Assembly: GCF_947367125.1 (NCBI RefSeq)
Contig: NZ_CANBCQ010000029.1
Coordinates: forward strand, 1 to 35,654
Reading direction: 5' to 3'
DNA: 35,654 nt
Origin: an uncultured Lactobacillus sp.
GTDB lineage: Bacteria; Bacillota; Bacilli; Lactobacillales; Lactobacillaceae
A program made the translations under genes and the position numbers. The notes under the pieces were generated by a model that was not told the origin of the DNA, ran no database searches, and saw only the letters and a program-made list of their open reading frames with translations. This document shows positions 1 through 8,838 of this stretch, piece after piece. Position 1 is the stretch's first letter; the number at the start of each line of letters is the position of its first letter.

Positions 1-41
1 AAAGAACGATGAAATCCAGATGGAAATCATCGTTCTTTTTT
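1..41 (+). terminator. Rho-independent terminator of an upstream plus-strand gene
   Basis: A 12-bp stem (AAAGAACGATGA / TCATCGTTCTTT) with a 14-base loop runs into a T-run. It belongs to a plus-strand gene that lies outside the window. It also separates that gene from the convergent deoxyribosyltransferase. Confidence 0.8.
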
Positions 42-84
42 ATGGTCCAGGAGTTAGTTTTTTCCCAGACACTTTTTGTTTTGT

Positions 85-588
85 TTAATAAACTTGATAA
101 TCAGTAATTGGTTTAGCTGGTGCACTGTTGAAGTCATAACTAGCCAACTGATCTAATTCGGTGTTGCCGTCGATCAAGGCTGTAACACCTTGGGCCAGCA
201 TTAGATTCAATCGTTTATCTTTTTCAGGATGATTAGTAAATGGAACTAACACTACTGGCTTATGATAGGCGCGCATAAAGCCAATTTCAAATGCACAGCC
301 ATCATCTAGTTCGTCCATGTCGTATAAAAACACGCCGCAGCTTGCATTGATTACGCCATTAAGATCATTATTATATGTTGCAAGTTGCCAGTTTAAACTT
401 CGAATACCTTGCTTCTGTGCCTCTGTTTCATTTGGGTCCACATAATTTTGATCAAAAGGGAAATGAACGCGTAAAACCGTTGGATTTTGTTCTAATAAAG
501 CTCGAGCTTGCTTAACGCGTTCTTGCTGTTCCTCATTAAAAAATGGCGTACCTAAATAAATAGTTGCGGTGGGGATTTGATGATTCAT
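85..588 (-). CDS. ptd: Purine/nucleoside 2'-deoxyribosyltransferase
   Basis: Cytosolic enzyme of purine salvage that moves 2-deoxyribose from one nucleoside to another free base. The 167 residues match the usual family length. The start has the substrate-binding segment IYLGTPFF, the middle has a GIRSLNWQLATYNNDL stretch, and the conserved block FLYDMDELDDGCAFEIGFM carries the nucleophilic glutamate at residue 101, the position known for the L. helveticus-type PTD. The overall pattern resembles PTD (class I, purine-to-purine) more than the broader NTD class II, but this is from memory of the family and not an alignment. The ATG follows an AAGGAA ribosome site. Monocistronic; an extended -10 (TGC-TAAAAT) lies upstream on the minus strand. 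Confidence 0.9.
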   Translation of the reverse strand: MNHQIPTATIYLGTPFFNEEQQERVKQARALLEQNPTVLRVHFPFDQNYVDPNETEAQKQGIRSLNWQLATYNNDLNGVINASCGVFLYDMDELDDGCAFEIGFMRAYHKPVVLVPFTNHPEKDKRLNLMLAQGVTALIDGNTELDQLASYDFNSAPAKPITDYQVY

Positions 589-628
589 TAATGTTTCCTT
601 TTCTATTCAAAAAACTAATTTGGCTAAT

Positions 629-697
629 ATTTTAGCATGCATTTTTCACAACTAAAAGCACAAATTAACTGCGTTTTTTCTGTAAACGCTTTATAAT
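629..697. promoter_or_regulatory. Divergent promoter region with a partial cre-like site
   Basis: On the minus strand TAAAAT (629-634), preceded by TGC as an extended -10, serves the deoxyribosyltransferase. On the plus strand TATAAT (692-697) serves the aldehyde dehydrogenase, with no good -35. TGTAAACGCTTTAT (681-694) overlaps that -10. It matches the CcpA cre consensus TGWAANCGNTNWCA except for the final CA, so catabolite control of the dehydrogenase is possible but unproven. Confidence 0.45.
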
Positions 698-750
698 AAA
701 TACATGACTTATTAAACATAAATATTAAACTTATAATTTGGAGGCAAAAA

Positions 751-2133
751 TTGTCTAGATATCAATCAATTAATCCATACACTAATCAAGAATTCGCCAG
801 CTATGATAATCCAACCGCCAAGCAAATTGACGATGCCATTAATTTAGCCCATGCTCTATATAAAAAATGGCGCCATGAAGCTCCTGAAACTCGTGCACGT
901 CAATTACACAAAGTAGCAGATGCTTTGCGCGAACATGAGGACGATTTAGCCAAAATGATGACCCTTGAAATGGGAAAACTTTTGCGTGAATCAAAAGAAG
1001 AAGTTGAACTATGTGCTTCAATTTGTGATTACTACGCTAAAAATGGCGTCAAGATGTTAGCTCCTACTCCAGTAAAATCAGACTTAGGGGATGCCTATTA
1101 CTTAAAGCAAGCAACTGGTGTCATCATGGCCTGTGAACCATGGAACTTCCCACTTTATCAAGTGATCCGTGTTTTTGCACCTAACTTTATCGTCGGGAAT
1201 CCAATTTTATTAAAGCACGCCCACAATGTCCCTGGCTCTGCCGCTTTAACTGCCAAAATTATCAAACGGGCTGGCGCTCCTGAAGGCAGCTTAATTAACC
1301 TTTACCCAAGCTACGACCAATTAGCTGATATTATCGCCGATCCAAGAATTCAAGGCGTTGCCTTAACCGGGTCTGAGCGCGGTGGCTCAGCTGTTGCCGA
1401 AGCTGCCGGTAAAAATTTAAAGAAATCAACCATGGAGCTTGGCGGCAATGACGCCTTTATCGTCTTAGACGATGCCAATCCACAAGTATTGCGCAACGTT
1501 TTAGGCGATGCTAGAACTTATAATGATGGCCAAGTATGTACTTCATCTAAGAGAATTATCGTTGAAAAATCTCGCTATGATGAAGTACTCCATGCTTTGA
1601 AAAATGTCTTCTCTAGCCTTAAGGCTGGCGATCCGCTTGAAGCCGACACAACTTTGCCACCAATGAATTCTGAACGAGCTAAAGAAAAATTAGAAAAGCA
1701 AGTTAAAAAGGCTACTGACGCTGGTGCCAAAGTCTTTTATCAATATCCAGAAATCGACTCTAAGGGTGCCTTCTTCAGACCAATCATTTTAACTAATATT
1801 GACCACGATAATCCGATTTTTGACGAAGAATTATTCGGCCCAGTAGCAGAAGTCTTGGTCGTTGACGATGATGACGCCGCAATCCAACTCGCTAACGATT
1901 CAAGCTATGGCTTAGGTTCATCTGTCATCTCCAACGATATTGAACGAGCACAAAAAGTCGCCGCTCAAATCGAAACTGGCATGACCGTAATCAACGGCCG
2001 CTGGATTACTTCTGGTGAATTGCCATTCGGTGGTGTCAAGAAATCCGGCTATGGTCGTGAATTAAGCGACTTAGGTATGATGGCCTTTGTAAATGAACAT
2101 CTAGTAATCGATGTCACTAAAAACAACCAATAA
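751..2133 (+). CDS. gabD: NAD(P)-dependent succinate-semialdehyde dehydrogenase family protein
   Basis: Aldehyde dehydrogenase superfamily enzyme that oxidises an aldehyde, likely succinate semialdehyde, to the acid with NAD(P). At 460 residues it is full length. The catalytic set is visible: Asn132 in EPWNFP, Glu229 in MELGGND and the nucleophile Cys263 in [11 protein letters not shown], with the C-terminal [14 protein letters not shown] motif. Translation starts at a TTG at 751, after TTTGGAGG with a 7-base gap; no ATG fits as well. Substrate identity is by family resemblance only. The gene stands alone and ends in a clear terminator. The gabD symbol is tentative because many lactobacilli carry one such enzyme without a GABA shunt. 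Confidence 0.85.
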   Translation: MSRYQSINPYTNQEFASYDNPTAKQIDDAINLAHALYKKWRHEAPETRARQLHKVADALREHEDDLAKMMTLEMGKLLRESKEEVELCASICDYYAKNGVKMLAPTPVKSDLGDAYYLKQATGVIMACEPWNFPLYQVIRVFAPNFIVGNPILLKHAHNVPGSAALTAKIIKRAGAPEGSLINLYPSYDQLADIIADPRIQGVALTGSERGGSAVAEAAGKNLKKSTMELGGNDAFIVLDDANPQVLRNVLGDARTYNDGQVCTSSKRIIVEKSRYDEVLHALKNVFSSLKAGDPLEADTTLPPMNSERAKEKLEKQVKKATDAGAKVFYQYPEIDSKGAFFRPIILTNIDHDNPIFDEELFGPVAEVLVVDDDDAAIQLANDSSYGLGSSVISNDIERAQKVAAQIETGMTVINGRWITSGELPFGGVKKSGYGRELSDLGMMAFVNEHLVIDVTKNNQ

Positions 2134-2156
2134 TCAGAAATTTTAGGTAAAAGAAA

Positions 2157-2187
2157 TACGCTGGCAACCTAACCAGCGTATTTTTTT
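2157..2187 (+). terminator. Terminator of the aldehyde dehydrogenase gene
   Basis: Stem TACGCTGG / CCAGCGTA with an 8-base loop followed by seven T. It abuts the stop of the convergent gene. Confidence 0.85.
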
Positions 2188-3229
2188 ACGCATTTTTCAA
2201 TTCATTTCGTTTAAAGAGATTATAGCCAGCCAAAATTGTAGTTAATACACTAGCTAAAATCATAAAGTACGTAGAAGCTCCTAAAGAAACTGCATATGAT
2301 AAAAATTGACTAGTTAGTTGTGCTAGCACGCTAGATGAAGCATGAACTGCTCTGGTCATTTCTAAAACCATATAAATCAAAAAGACTGATTCAATTAAAG
2401 AAAGGACAAAAGCAAGCATTTGGCTACCCTTAGTATTTTTCAGGATATTGTAAATGATGAAAATTGGAATTAAGAAGAGCAATAGCCAAACTCCATAAAG
2501 AATAATTGCGTACCAAGAAGTTGTTCCTGATGAAAGCAAACGCCCCGTCAGACTAAACAAAACATTAGAAATAGACATTCTTTGCGTATAACCGACAGCA
2601 GAAACTGAGGCTCCTGAATCAGTAAAAAGCACAATCAAACTAATTAAAGCCGTTAAAATGACTGAAAGTTGAATGTAATTAAAATGATGCTTTCGACCAT
2701 CCTTAATTTCACGTACATGATTTTCTACACGAGGATGTTTCTGAACGAATTCTTGATTTCGCTGCTTTACCTTAACTTCACCTGCATCAACTCGATTAAA
2801 AATATTTGAGCCAACTTGATCCAATTTTTGGGTTAAACGTTGGTCTACCGTATATTGCTCAATTTTCTCCTTACGATCGCAGACAACATAGAGCCAAACC
2901 AACAATGCAAAGAAGCTAATCCAGCCTGCTGTTCTTGAAAAACTCATTAAGATTAAGAGAAAAACACCAAGCAAAAATACCAAAGTAGCATTTTTCCTAA
3001 TCCAAGCAATCATTCTTTGAACCGTAGTGTTCTGCTTTTCAGGAATAAACTCCTCACGATAGGCCGCACGACTAATAATCTTTTCACCCTCATTTGGCTG
3101 TTTAAATTTAGCCTTTTGATGTTGATCTGTGAAAAAATCATCGCGATATTTCTTCAAATTAAAACCACAGTTAGGACAAATCTCGTCATTTTCATTAATT
3201 TGCTGGCCACAATTTGGACAAGTAGTCAT
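2186..3229 (-). CDS. Zinc-ribbon membrane protein of unknown function
   Basis: 347 residues. The N-terminus is a zinc ribbon with two CPNCG knuckles (Cys4/Cys7 and Cys18/Cys21), followed by a charged cytoplasmic linker. Two short hydrophobic segments lie around residues 88-118, then a long charged region (about 119-180), then four hydrophobic segments between about 186 and 340. The architecture is the common lactobacillus "zinc-ribbon domain plus membrane" protein; its role is not known. An extended -10 promoter (TGT-TATAAT, plus-strand 3269-3274) lies upstream, and the ribosome site is AAGGGG. No operon partner is evident. The first ATG is used. Confidence 0.75.
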   Translation of the reverse strand: MTTCPNCGQQINENDEICPNCGFNLKKYRDDFFTDQHQKAKFKQPNEGEKIISRAAYREEFIPEKQNTTVQRMIAWIRKNATLVFLLGVFLLILMSFSRTAGWISFFALLVWLYVVCDRKEKIEQYTVDQRLTQKLDQVGSNIFNRVDAGEVKVKQRNQEFVQKHPRVENHVREIKDGRKHHFNYIQLSVILTALISLIVLFTDSGASVSAVGYTQRMSISNVLFSLTGRLLSSGTTSWYAIILYGVWLLLFLIPIFIIYNILKNTKGSQMLAFVLSLIESVFLIYMVLEMTRAVHASSSVLAQLTSQFLSYAVSLGASTYFMILASVLTTILAGYNLFKRNELKNA

Positions 3230-3304
3230 ATTATTAAAAGCCCCTTCTATTTTGATTTGTTAACGCTAATTATAACATGTATCAAAATGCAAATAATTAC
3301 TATC

Positions 3305-3324
3305 TGATTTGTTTAATCAAATCA
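3305..3324. promoter_or_regulatory. 20-bp inverted repeat upstream of the zinc-ribbon gene promoter
   Basis: TGATTTG-N6-CAAATCA is a perfect 7-bp inverted repeat about 10 bp upstream of the expected -35 of the zinc-ribbon protein gene. No T-run follows on either strand, so an operator is likelier than a terminator. The cognate regulator is unknown. Confidence 0.4.
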
Positions 3325-3366
3325 AGTATGATTAATCGTTTTTAAAGAAAAATATCATTAGAGAGC

Positions 3367-3401
3367 AAAAAATAAGCTCTACGGGAAATTTGTAGAGCTT
3401 A
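3367..3401 (-). terminator. Terminator of the MMPL/TetR operon
   Basis: Perfect 9-bp stem (AAGCTCTAC / GTAGAGCTT) followed on the minus strand by ATTTTTT, just after the MMPL stop codon. Confidence 0.8.
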
Positions 3402-3415
3402 TTTCGCTTTATTAA

Positions 3416-6400
3416 TTAATTTTGTTTCTTTCTCTTAGTGAACTTACTGAAATCAATTCCTTCATAAGTCAACTTAGTAGCAGCTGACAAAGTAATTGGC
3501 AAAATGAAGACTAAGATCAATAAACCAACATCCACAGTCAAGGCAACTTCAATCAAAGTTGGAATACCTGATGGAATGAGGGCTGCAAACGTACCACCCA
3601 AGATAATTGCGGCTGAGATAACCACCGTACCAATGATGGTACATGCCTTTAAGATTCTTGAACTTGGAGTAGTGTAGCCTTCAGTCTCAAGTTCACGATA
3701 ACGTGTCATGAGGAAAATACTGTAGTCAACACCCAAAGCAATCAACATGATAAAGCTGAAGAATGGAGTATTCCAAGTAAGCATGTCTCTGCCAAGAACT
3801 GCCTTAACGATCCATTGGTTAATAGACAATGAGCAGAGGTATGCGATCAGCAAAGTACCAAGAATGTAAACAGGTTGCAATAATGAACGAGTTACAAACA
3901 TCAAGGCAATACCGATACCAATCAACATGATTGCAGCAGTTCTAAGGAAGTCACCACTAGCAACCGTCTTAGTATCCTTGATCTTTGAACTTTGACCACC
4001 CATAGCTACCTTAGCATTCTTAAGTGCAGTACCTTGGAATGACTTCTTAGCCATTGCACTCAATTCTTGTGATTCATTTGTAGCTTCAGTTGCACTTGGG
4101 TTTGAGTTGAAGACAACAATAATTTGAGCTGACTTCTTGTCTGGGCTGAGGTAAACATCCATTGACTTCTTAAACATATCATTCTTTAAGAATTCCTTAG
4201 GGATATAGAAAGTATCAGCGGCAGCTGATGAACCTAAGCCTCTGAGGTAAGTTTCACCTTGGCCCAAACCACTATTAACAGTATCAATACCTGAAGTTAA
4301 TTCAGGAACCTTGTTAGCTAACTTGCCAGCACCTTCGCTAAGTTGACCAGCACCGTTGTTAAGTTGATCTACACCTGAAACAAGAGCTGGAGCTTGGCTA
4401 GCTAATTGACCAACACCACTGTTAAGTTGACCGGCACCATTAGCAAGAGTACCAAGACCATTGTTCAAAGTACCGGCACCGTTTGCTAAAGTACCAAGGC
4501 CATTATTCAAAGTACCAGCACCATTTGCTAAAGTACCAAGACCTGTGTTCAATTGACCCGCGCCATTGTTAAGTCGGTCTATACCCGCACCAAGACGACT
4601 AGCGCCTGACGAAAGTGAACCTAAGCCACTGCTTAATTGACCAGCACCTGAATTAAGTCTTTGTGCGCCTGCCACACCTTGTGAAGCAGCTGATTGAACT
4701 TGCGTCAAGCCTGAGCTTAATTGGTTCAAAGCAGTAGCTGCACCTGGAAGTGCCTTGTTAGAAGCTTGAGCTAAAGTATTAACCTGAGTCTTCAAAGTTT
4801 GAAGTTGATCCATCAAGTTGCTTTGTTGTAGTGCAGCCATTGAACTTTGTAAGCCCTGAGCTGCTGAAGTAGCGTTTGCCATGGCTGACTTCATCTTATC
4901 AGTATTAGCACCTGATTGAGCCTTTTGAACAACAGATTCAACTGCTTGAGTGGCAGCCTTAGTTGCTGCTTCTTGAGCAGCTTGTCTTTGATCAGCTGGT
5001 ACTGATTGTACTGCTGATGAAACTGCTGATGAAATTGCTGATTGAACTTCAGATTGATTTACTGAACTTGAACCAGCACTACCTGCTGCGCTTTGTAATT
5101 CTTTCAAGCTATTTTCAAGATCTGCAGCTTGTTTTTGAACTGTAGCTAAACTATTAGTTAATGATGAAGTATCAACCCCACCGCCAATAGCTTGATTCAA
5201 TTGTTGAATACCACTGTTAATTTGTGGCAAAGCAGTTTGAAGTTGAGCGAGTTGTTGTTTGTTTGAACCACTCAATTGAGTTGAAAGTTGTGAACTCAAT
5301 TGTTGTAATTGGTTAACCATTTGTTGGGTACCACTTTGCAAGCTGTTAGCACCATTCTTTAAGCGATTTGCACCGCTAACTAAGCTGCTTGCACCACTTT
5401 GAAGTGCGTGAGTACCACTTGCCAAACGACCAGCACCTGTTTGTAAACGTACTGCACCACTTTGTAATTGACCGGCACCGTTACGTAAACGATCTGCACC
5501 GCTAACTAATTGGCTTGAACCGCTTTGCAAACGAGTTGCGCCGCTTTGTAATTGGCTAGCACCATTTTGCAAACGACTAGCACCACCAACTAATTGACTA
5601 GCGCCACTTGCCAAACGGCCGGTACCATCATGAAGTTGATCTGCACCATCCTTCAAACTGTTGGCACCATTAGCAACCTTGTTGGCACCCTTACTCAATT
5701 TGCCCAAACCTGAACGAGCTTGATCAACACCGTCATTAACAGTGTTCAATTGATTATTGACATAAAGCATATCAATTGGTTCGCCGTAAGGCTCAGTAAC
5801 TGACGTTGCAAATGATACATCCTTTGAACCTTGAAGTTGCTTAGTTAATTGATCAATCAACTTCAAGTTTTCTTCATTATCTAATCGATGCTTGCTTTGG
5901 ATGTACAAGTATGATGGTTCGGCCATGCCTTTAGAAAAGTGCTTTTGCACTACAAGCAAACCTTGCTTAGATGGAACTGAATCGGCGATTTCATCAGTAT
6001 CGTCGTAATTTAAATGACCGGTATACATCAACATGAACGGAACAGTAACTACAGCTAAAACAACCAAGTAAATAATTGGGTGTTTCAAAGTTGAAGCTGA
6101 AATACCATGCCAAAGCTTATTATCACTTTCACCTGTAAACTTCTTAACAGGCCAAAACATCTTCTTACCAAGGGTAGCCATGAAGAATGGGTTGAGTGTC
6201 AAAAGTACTACCAACAATACGGCAACACCGACAGCAACACCAACGGCTGATTGGTAAATTGAGAACTTAGCTAAACTTAAGGCAGTAAAACCAATTAAGA
6301 TGGATGAACCTGAGTAAAGGATTGTTTTACCAGCGTTGCGAAGCGCATCATGCATCGCCTCATACTTATCCATCCCTTTCCCCAGATCCTCTTTAAACTT

Positions 6401-7168
6401 GTCATACAGCAGGATGTTGTAGTCGGTACCAATACCAAAGAGCACGATAACCATGAATACCTGCGTAAAGTTTGAAAATGGGAAATTGGCGTGTTCAACC
6501 AAATTAGTAACAATTGAGAAGGAAGTAAGGAATGAAACACCAACCGTTAATAATGAAATAAGTGGAACAATTGGTGACTTAAATACAATGATCAAAACAA
6601 TAAAGATAAAGACAACTGTAATTGCTTCGGTCTTCTTAATTCCCTCTTGAATAGAGGCAGAGAAATCATACTGCAAGACATCAGCACCCGTTACATAAGT
6701 TCTAAGTCCTTGTGTCTTAGCCGTTTGATTCATCTGCTTATAAACTTTTTCAATCGTACCATGGCTCTTGGCTACATTAAATTGTGCTACCCAAGTTGTA
6801 CCATCTTTTGATTGAAGTTTCTTTCTTGTAGCAATATTGGAATCAGGGAGCAATGAATCCTTAATTCCGTACTTGCTTTTATCATTAGTAAACTTGTCAA
6901 GCGTATTGTTAATTGCTGTTTTATCAGCATCAGTCAGCTTGCCATGTTCTTTATTAAAAACAAGTGCTACTGCATAGGTGTTTTTCTTCTTCGCACCCCA
7001 GTTGTTTTCAATTGATTGTGCTACATTGCTTTGTACATTACTAGGCAGTGTAATGTCCGAATGGGCATTGGTTAACTCAGTAATATTAGGCAAAGCAACA
7101 ATAGAAATAATCAATATCAAAATCCATGCAATCAATTCGAAAACATGATTTTTCAGAAATTTCTGCAC
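3416..7168 (-). CDS. Giant MMPL-family membrane protein with heptad-repeat extracellular domain
   Basis: 1250 residues, RND/MMPL superfamily. The layout is one N-terminal membrane helix (about 10-27), a first extracellular domain, five or six membrane helices (about 180-350), a very large extracellular insert (about 375-1040), and a second helix bundle (about 1050-1240) with a GVDYSIFLMTRYRE motif. The first bundle has the matching GTDYNILLYDKFKED motif. The insert carries two blocks of seven-residue repeats of the type GAxxLxx (about residues 490-620 and 840-990), separated by an Ala/Gln/Ser-rich stretch. This resembles YhgE/Pip-type proteins and suggests a long coiled coil. Translation starts at GTG after GGGAGG and a nearer AGGAAA. 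It follows tetR by 15 bases and is probably repressed by it. The likely role is export of a lipid or envelope component, or drug efflux; the substrate is unknown. Confidence 0.85.
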   Translation of the reverse strand: MQKFLKNHVFELIAWILILIISIVALPNITELTNAHSDITLPSNVQSNVAQSIENNWGAKKKNTYAVALVFNKEHGKLTDADKTAINNTLDKFTNDKSKYGIKDSLLPDSNIATRKKLQSKDGTTWVAQFNVAKSHGTIEKVYKQMNQTAKTQGLRTYVTGADVLQYDFSASIQEGIKKTEAITVVFIFIVLIIVFKSPIVPLISLLTVGVSFLTSFSIVTNLVEHANFPFSNFTQVFMVIVLFGIGTDYNILLYDKFKEDLGKGMDKYEAMHDALRNAGKTILYSGSSILIGFTALSLAKFSIYQSAVGVAVGVAVLLVVLLTLNPFFMATLGKKMFWPVKKFTGESDNKLWHGISASTLKHPIIYLVVLAVVTVPFMLMYTGHLNYDDTDEIADSVPSKQGLLVVQKHFSKGMAEPSYLYIQSKHRLDNEENLKLIDQLTKQLQGSKDVSFATSVTEPYGEPIDMLYVNNQLNTVNDGVDQARSGLGKLSKGANKVANGANSLKDGADQLHDGTGRLASGASQLVGGASRLQNGASQLQSGATRLQSGSSQLVSGADRLRNGAGQLQSGAVRLQTGAGRLASGTHALQSGASSLVSGANRLKNGANSLQSGTQQMVNQLQQLSSQLSTQLSGSNKQQLAQLQTALPQINSGIQQLNQAIGGGVDTSSLTNSLATVQKQAADLENSLKELQSAAGSAGSSSVNQSEVQSAISSAVSSAVQSVPADQRQAAQEAATKAATQAVESVVQKAQSGANTDKMKSAMANATSAAQGLQSSMAALQQSNLMDQLQTLKTQVNTLAQASNKALPGAATALNQLSSGLTQVQSAASQGVAGAQRLNSGAGQLSSGLGSLSSGASRLGAGIDRLNNGAGQLNTGLGTLANGAGTLNNGLGTLANGAGTLNNGLGTLANGAGQLNSGVGQLASQAPALVSGVDQLNNGAGQLSEGAGKLANKVPELTSGIDTVNSGLGQGETYLRGLGSSAAADTFYIPKEFLKNDMFKKSMDVYLSPDKKSAQIIVVFNSNPSATEATNESQELSAMAKKSFQGTALKNAKVAMGGQSSKIKDTKTVASGDFLRTAAIMLIGIGIALMFVTRSLLQPVYILGTLLIAYLCSLSINQWIVKAVLGRDMLTWNTPFFSFIMLIALGVDYSIFLMTRYRELETEGYTTPSSRILKACTIIGTVVISAAIILGGTFAALIPSGIPTLIEVALTVDVGLLILVFILPITLSAATKLTYEGIDFSKFTKRKKQN
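4431..4556. repeat. Three tandem 42-bp repeats within the MMPL gene
   Basis: Units 4431-4472, 4473-4514 and 4515-4556 are near-identical, each starting CCRGCACC on the plus strand. Each encodes a 14-residue double heptad (GLGTLAN + GAGTLNN type). The in-frame length means copy number can change without a frameshift. Confidence 0.85.
5325..5690. repeat. 21-bp degenerate repeats encoding GAxxLxx heptads
   Basis: About a dozen consecutive 21-bp units in the MMPL gene encode heptads such as GASQLQS, GADRLRN and GAGQLQS. DNA identity between units is lower than in the 4431-4556 block, so this array is older. Confidence 0.75.
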
Positions 7169-7183
7169 TTTCCTATTTCCTCC

Positions 7184-7747
7184 CTATTTCTGTAAGTCAG
7201 CTACTGGTTCTACAAGTCGCAGAATCATCTCATGATAATTCCGATTAGATTCATCCTTAGTTTCATCCAAAAAAGATGTCGATTTATCCAAAAAGACGTA
7301 ACCCAATACGGCGCCAATTAAAGCATGAAACGAAATGACACTTTCTCTTTTTAAATTAAGGCGTTCACCTAATTTAATTAAATCCAAGATTTCTTGACTA
7401 ATCGCGGCATCCTTTGGATACTCATTCAAATGATACAGAACACTTGCTAAAGCAGGATCACTTAACAAAAAATCGCGTACGATATCGGCAAACTTAAGCA
7501 CCGCATCCCGGCCAGACATTCCAATTAAATTATCCATCAATTGATGACGCAAAATTTTAATTTGCTGCGCACCAACTAGTGATAATAATTGCTTGCGCCC
7601 AGAAACATAATGATAAAGCGACTGTGAGCGCACACCAAGCGTCTTAGCCAAGGCTGGCAAAGTCGTTGCTGCTAAGCCTTGCTCAGATATTAATTTAGTA
7701 GCCTGATCAATTATCTTATCTAGATCAAGATTTCTTTTCTGTGCCAT
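7184..7747 (-). CDS. TetR-family repressor, probable regulator of the MMPL gene
   Basis: 187 residues. The N-terminal TetR helix-turn-helix is clear: TTLPALAKTLGVRSQSLYHY at about residues 38-57 of the protein, followed by a variable ligand-binding domain ending in EMILRLVEPVA. The middle resembles the TetR_C_33/WHG group, but this is uncertain. An upstream in-frame ATG at 7753 sits directly against the AAGGAGGG ribosome site, so the second ATG at 7747 with a 7-base gap is preferred. It is the first gene of a tetR-MMPL operon. Inverted repeats overlap its own promoter, which suggests autoregulation. Confidence 0.85.
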   Translation of the reverse strand: MAQKRNLDLDKIIDQATKLISEQGLAATTLPALAKTLGVRSQSLYHYVSGRKQLLSLVGAQQIKILRHQLMDNLIGMSGRDAVLKFADIVRDFLLSDPALASVLYHLNEYPKDAAISQEILDLIKLGERLNLKRESVISFHALIGAVLGYVFLDKSTSFLDETKDESNRNYHEMILRLVEPVADLQK

Positions 7748-7779
7748 TTTCATCCCTCCTTTGTCTCAGCATAATAAAT

Positions 7780-7822
7780 AATATACACCTACAGTGTGAA
7801 GATTACAATCTACATAGTGTAA
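7780..7822 (-). promoter_or_regulatory. tetR promoter with overlapping operator-like repeats
   Basis: On the minus strand TTGTAA-N17-TATATT (7808-7803 and 7785-7780). Two imperfect inverted repeats overlap it: ACAC-N5-GTGT (7785-7797) and TTACA-N10-TGTAA (7803-7822). Both contain CTACA(TA)GTGT. This is the arrangement of a TetR autoregulatory operator. Confidence 0.6.
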
Positions 7823-7837
7823 ATAATTTTATTTTTT

Positions 7838-7872
7838 ACAAAAAATAATGAAGTCAGCTTTTGACTTCATTA
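7838..7872 (-). terminator. Terminator of the beta-lactamase-fold gene
   Basis: Stem AATGAAGTCA / TGACTTCATT with a 5-base loop, followed on the minus strand by ATTTTTT. It lies immediately after the stop at 7879. Confidence 0.8.
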
Positions 7873-7878
7873 CTTTAC

Positions 7879-8823
7879 TTATTTATGTTTCTTAATAAAC
7901 CAATTATTGATCGTTTTACCTAATTTATTAAAGTTCTTATGTTGCGTACTCCAAACCGACATACAGTAAGCTCGACCATTACTCTGGACAATTGCCACTG
8001 CAAAATCATCATCACCAATTGCATAAATGCCGCCACTTAAGCCAGTAACTAGGCTGGGTCTTTGCTTAGCTAAAGTTCCGAGCACCCGACTTGCATATTG
8101 CCGGTTCAGCACCTGTCCTTGATATAGCCCGATCATTGTCCGCGCTAAATCATTAGCTGTTGTTTGGCCGGTCATATCTTTAGCAACTTTAGTCTTTGTA
8201 GCACCCATTTGTCTGGCAACTCGGTCAATATTATTAATGCCAATTTTTCTTGTTAAAGCATTGATTGCCGTTTTATTGTCTTTAAGCATTGCACTACGCA
8301 AATAACTTACACCATAGGTAATGCCAACTTGGAACATCTTATCACCCTTGGCTTTATCTTTTTTGCTAATCTTAATAGCAGTCCGCGCACCCATCTTGCC
8401 CTTTTGTTCTTGCTCATATAAAGCAATTAACAAAAATAGTCGCATCGTTTTACCTGCATCATGTGCCTTATCAGTATTAGAAACTACAGCATAATGACTG
8501 GAGTTGGTCAAATCTTGTGCCACTACTTGGAAACTATCGTCAATTCCCATAACCTTCTTAATTTGCTTAACTAGCTTTTGATTGCTACCCTTTTTAGCTT
8601 TAACATGGTTAGAATACTCAATTGAATTGACTTTAGGTTCTTGGTGCTTTTCTAATTTCTGAACCTTGGACTCTTTAGCTTTCTTTTTGCCCTTGGTGAC
8701 TTTGCCACTATTAGGCTCAATCACCTTTAACTGCGCATTTTCTACTCGCTTCAAACTTGATGTGTATAAAATAAATGCGAATAAAGTCACAATTAAGGAG
8801 CCGATTAATACTTTATGTTTCAT
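7879..8823 (-). CDS. Catalytically degenerate class A beta-lactamase-fold protein
   Basis: 314 residues with an N-terminal membrane anchor (about 5-22), a Lys-rich linker (about 40-90) and a C-terminal beta-lactamase2-type domain. The fold is recognisable from the helix after the active site (LFLLIALYEQ), the TTANDLARTMIGLY segment and the final strands (FAVAIVQSNG). All three catalytic motifs appear changed: the SxxK site aligns with KTMR (125-128), SDN with KDN (181-183) and KTG with SGG (about 263-265). It is therefore unlikely to be an active serine hydrolase and may bind peptidoglycan or another protein outside the cell. The motif assignment is by eye. The start is the first ATG after a poor ribosome site, 15 bases past the corA stop, so it is likely co-transcribed with corA. 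Confidence 0.75.
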   Translation of the reverse strand: MKHKVLIGSLIVTLFAFILYTSSLKRVENAQLKVIEPNSGKVTKGKKKAKESKVQKLEKHQEPKVNSIEYSNHVKAKKGSNQKLVKQIKKVMGIDDSFQVVAQDLTNSSHYAVVSNTDKAHDAGKTMRLFLLIALYEQEQKGKMGARTAIKISKKDKAKGDKMFQVGITYGVSYLRSAMLKDNKTAINALTRKIGINNIDRVARQMGATKTKVAKDMTGQTTANDLARTMIGLYQGQVLNRQYASRVLGTLAKQRPSLVTGLSGGIYAIGDDDFAVAIVQSNGRAYCMSVWSTQHKNFNKLGKTINNWFIKKHK

Positions 8824-8838
8824 TGAAATGCCTCAATT

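Noticed and set aside
4431-5690. CRISPR-like or intergenic repeat array
   Set aside because: Repeats are in frame within one gene, contiguous without spacers, and encode heptads of the MMPL protein.
6295-6543. 82-codon minus-strand frame inside the MMPL gene
   Set aside because: Overlaps the MMPL coding frame entirely; shadow.
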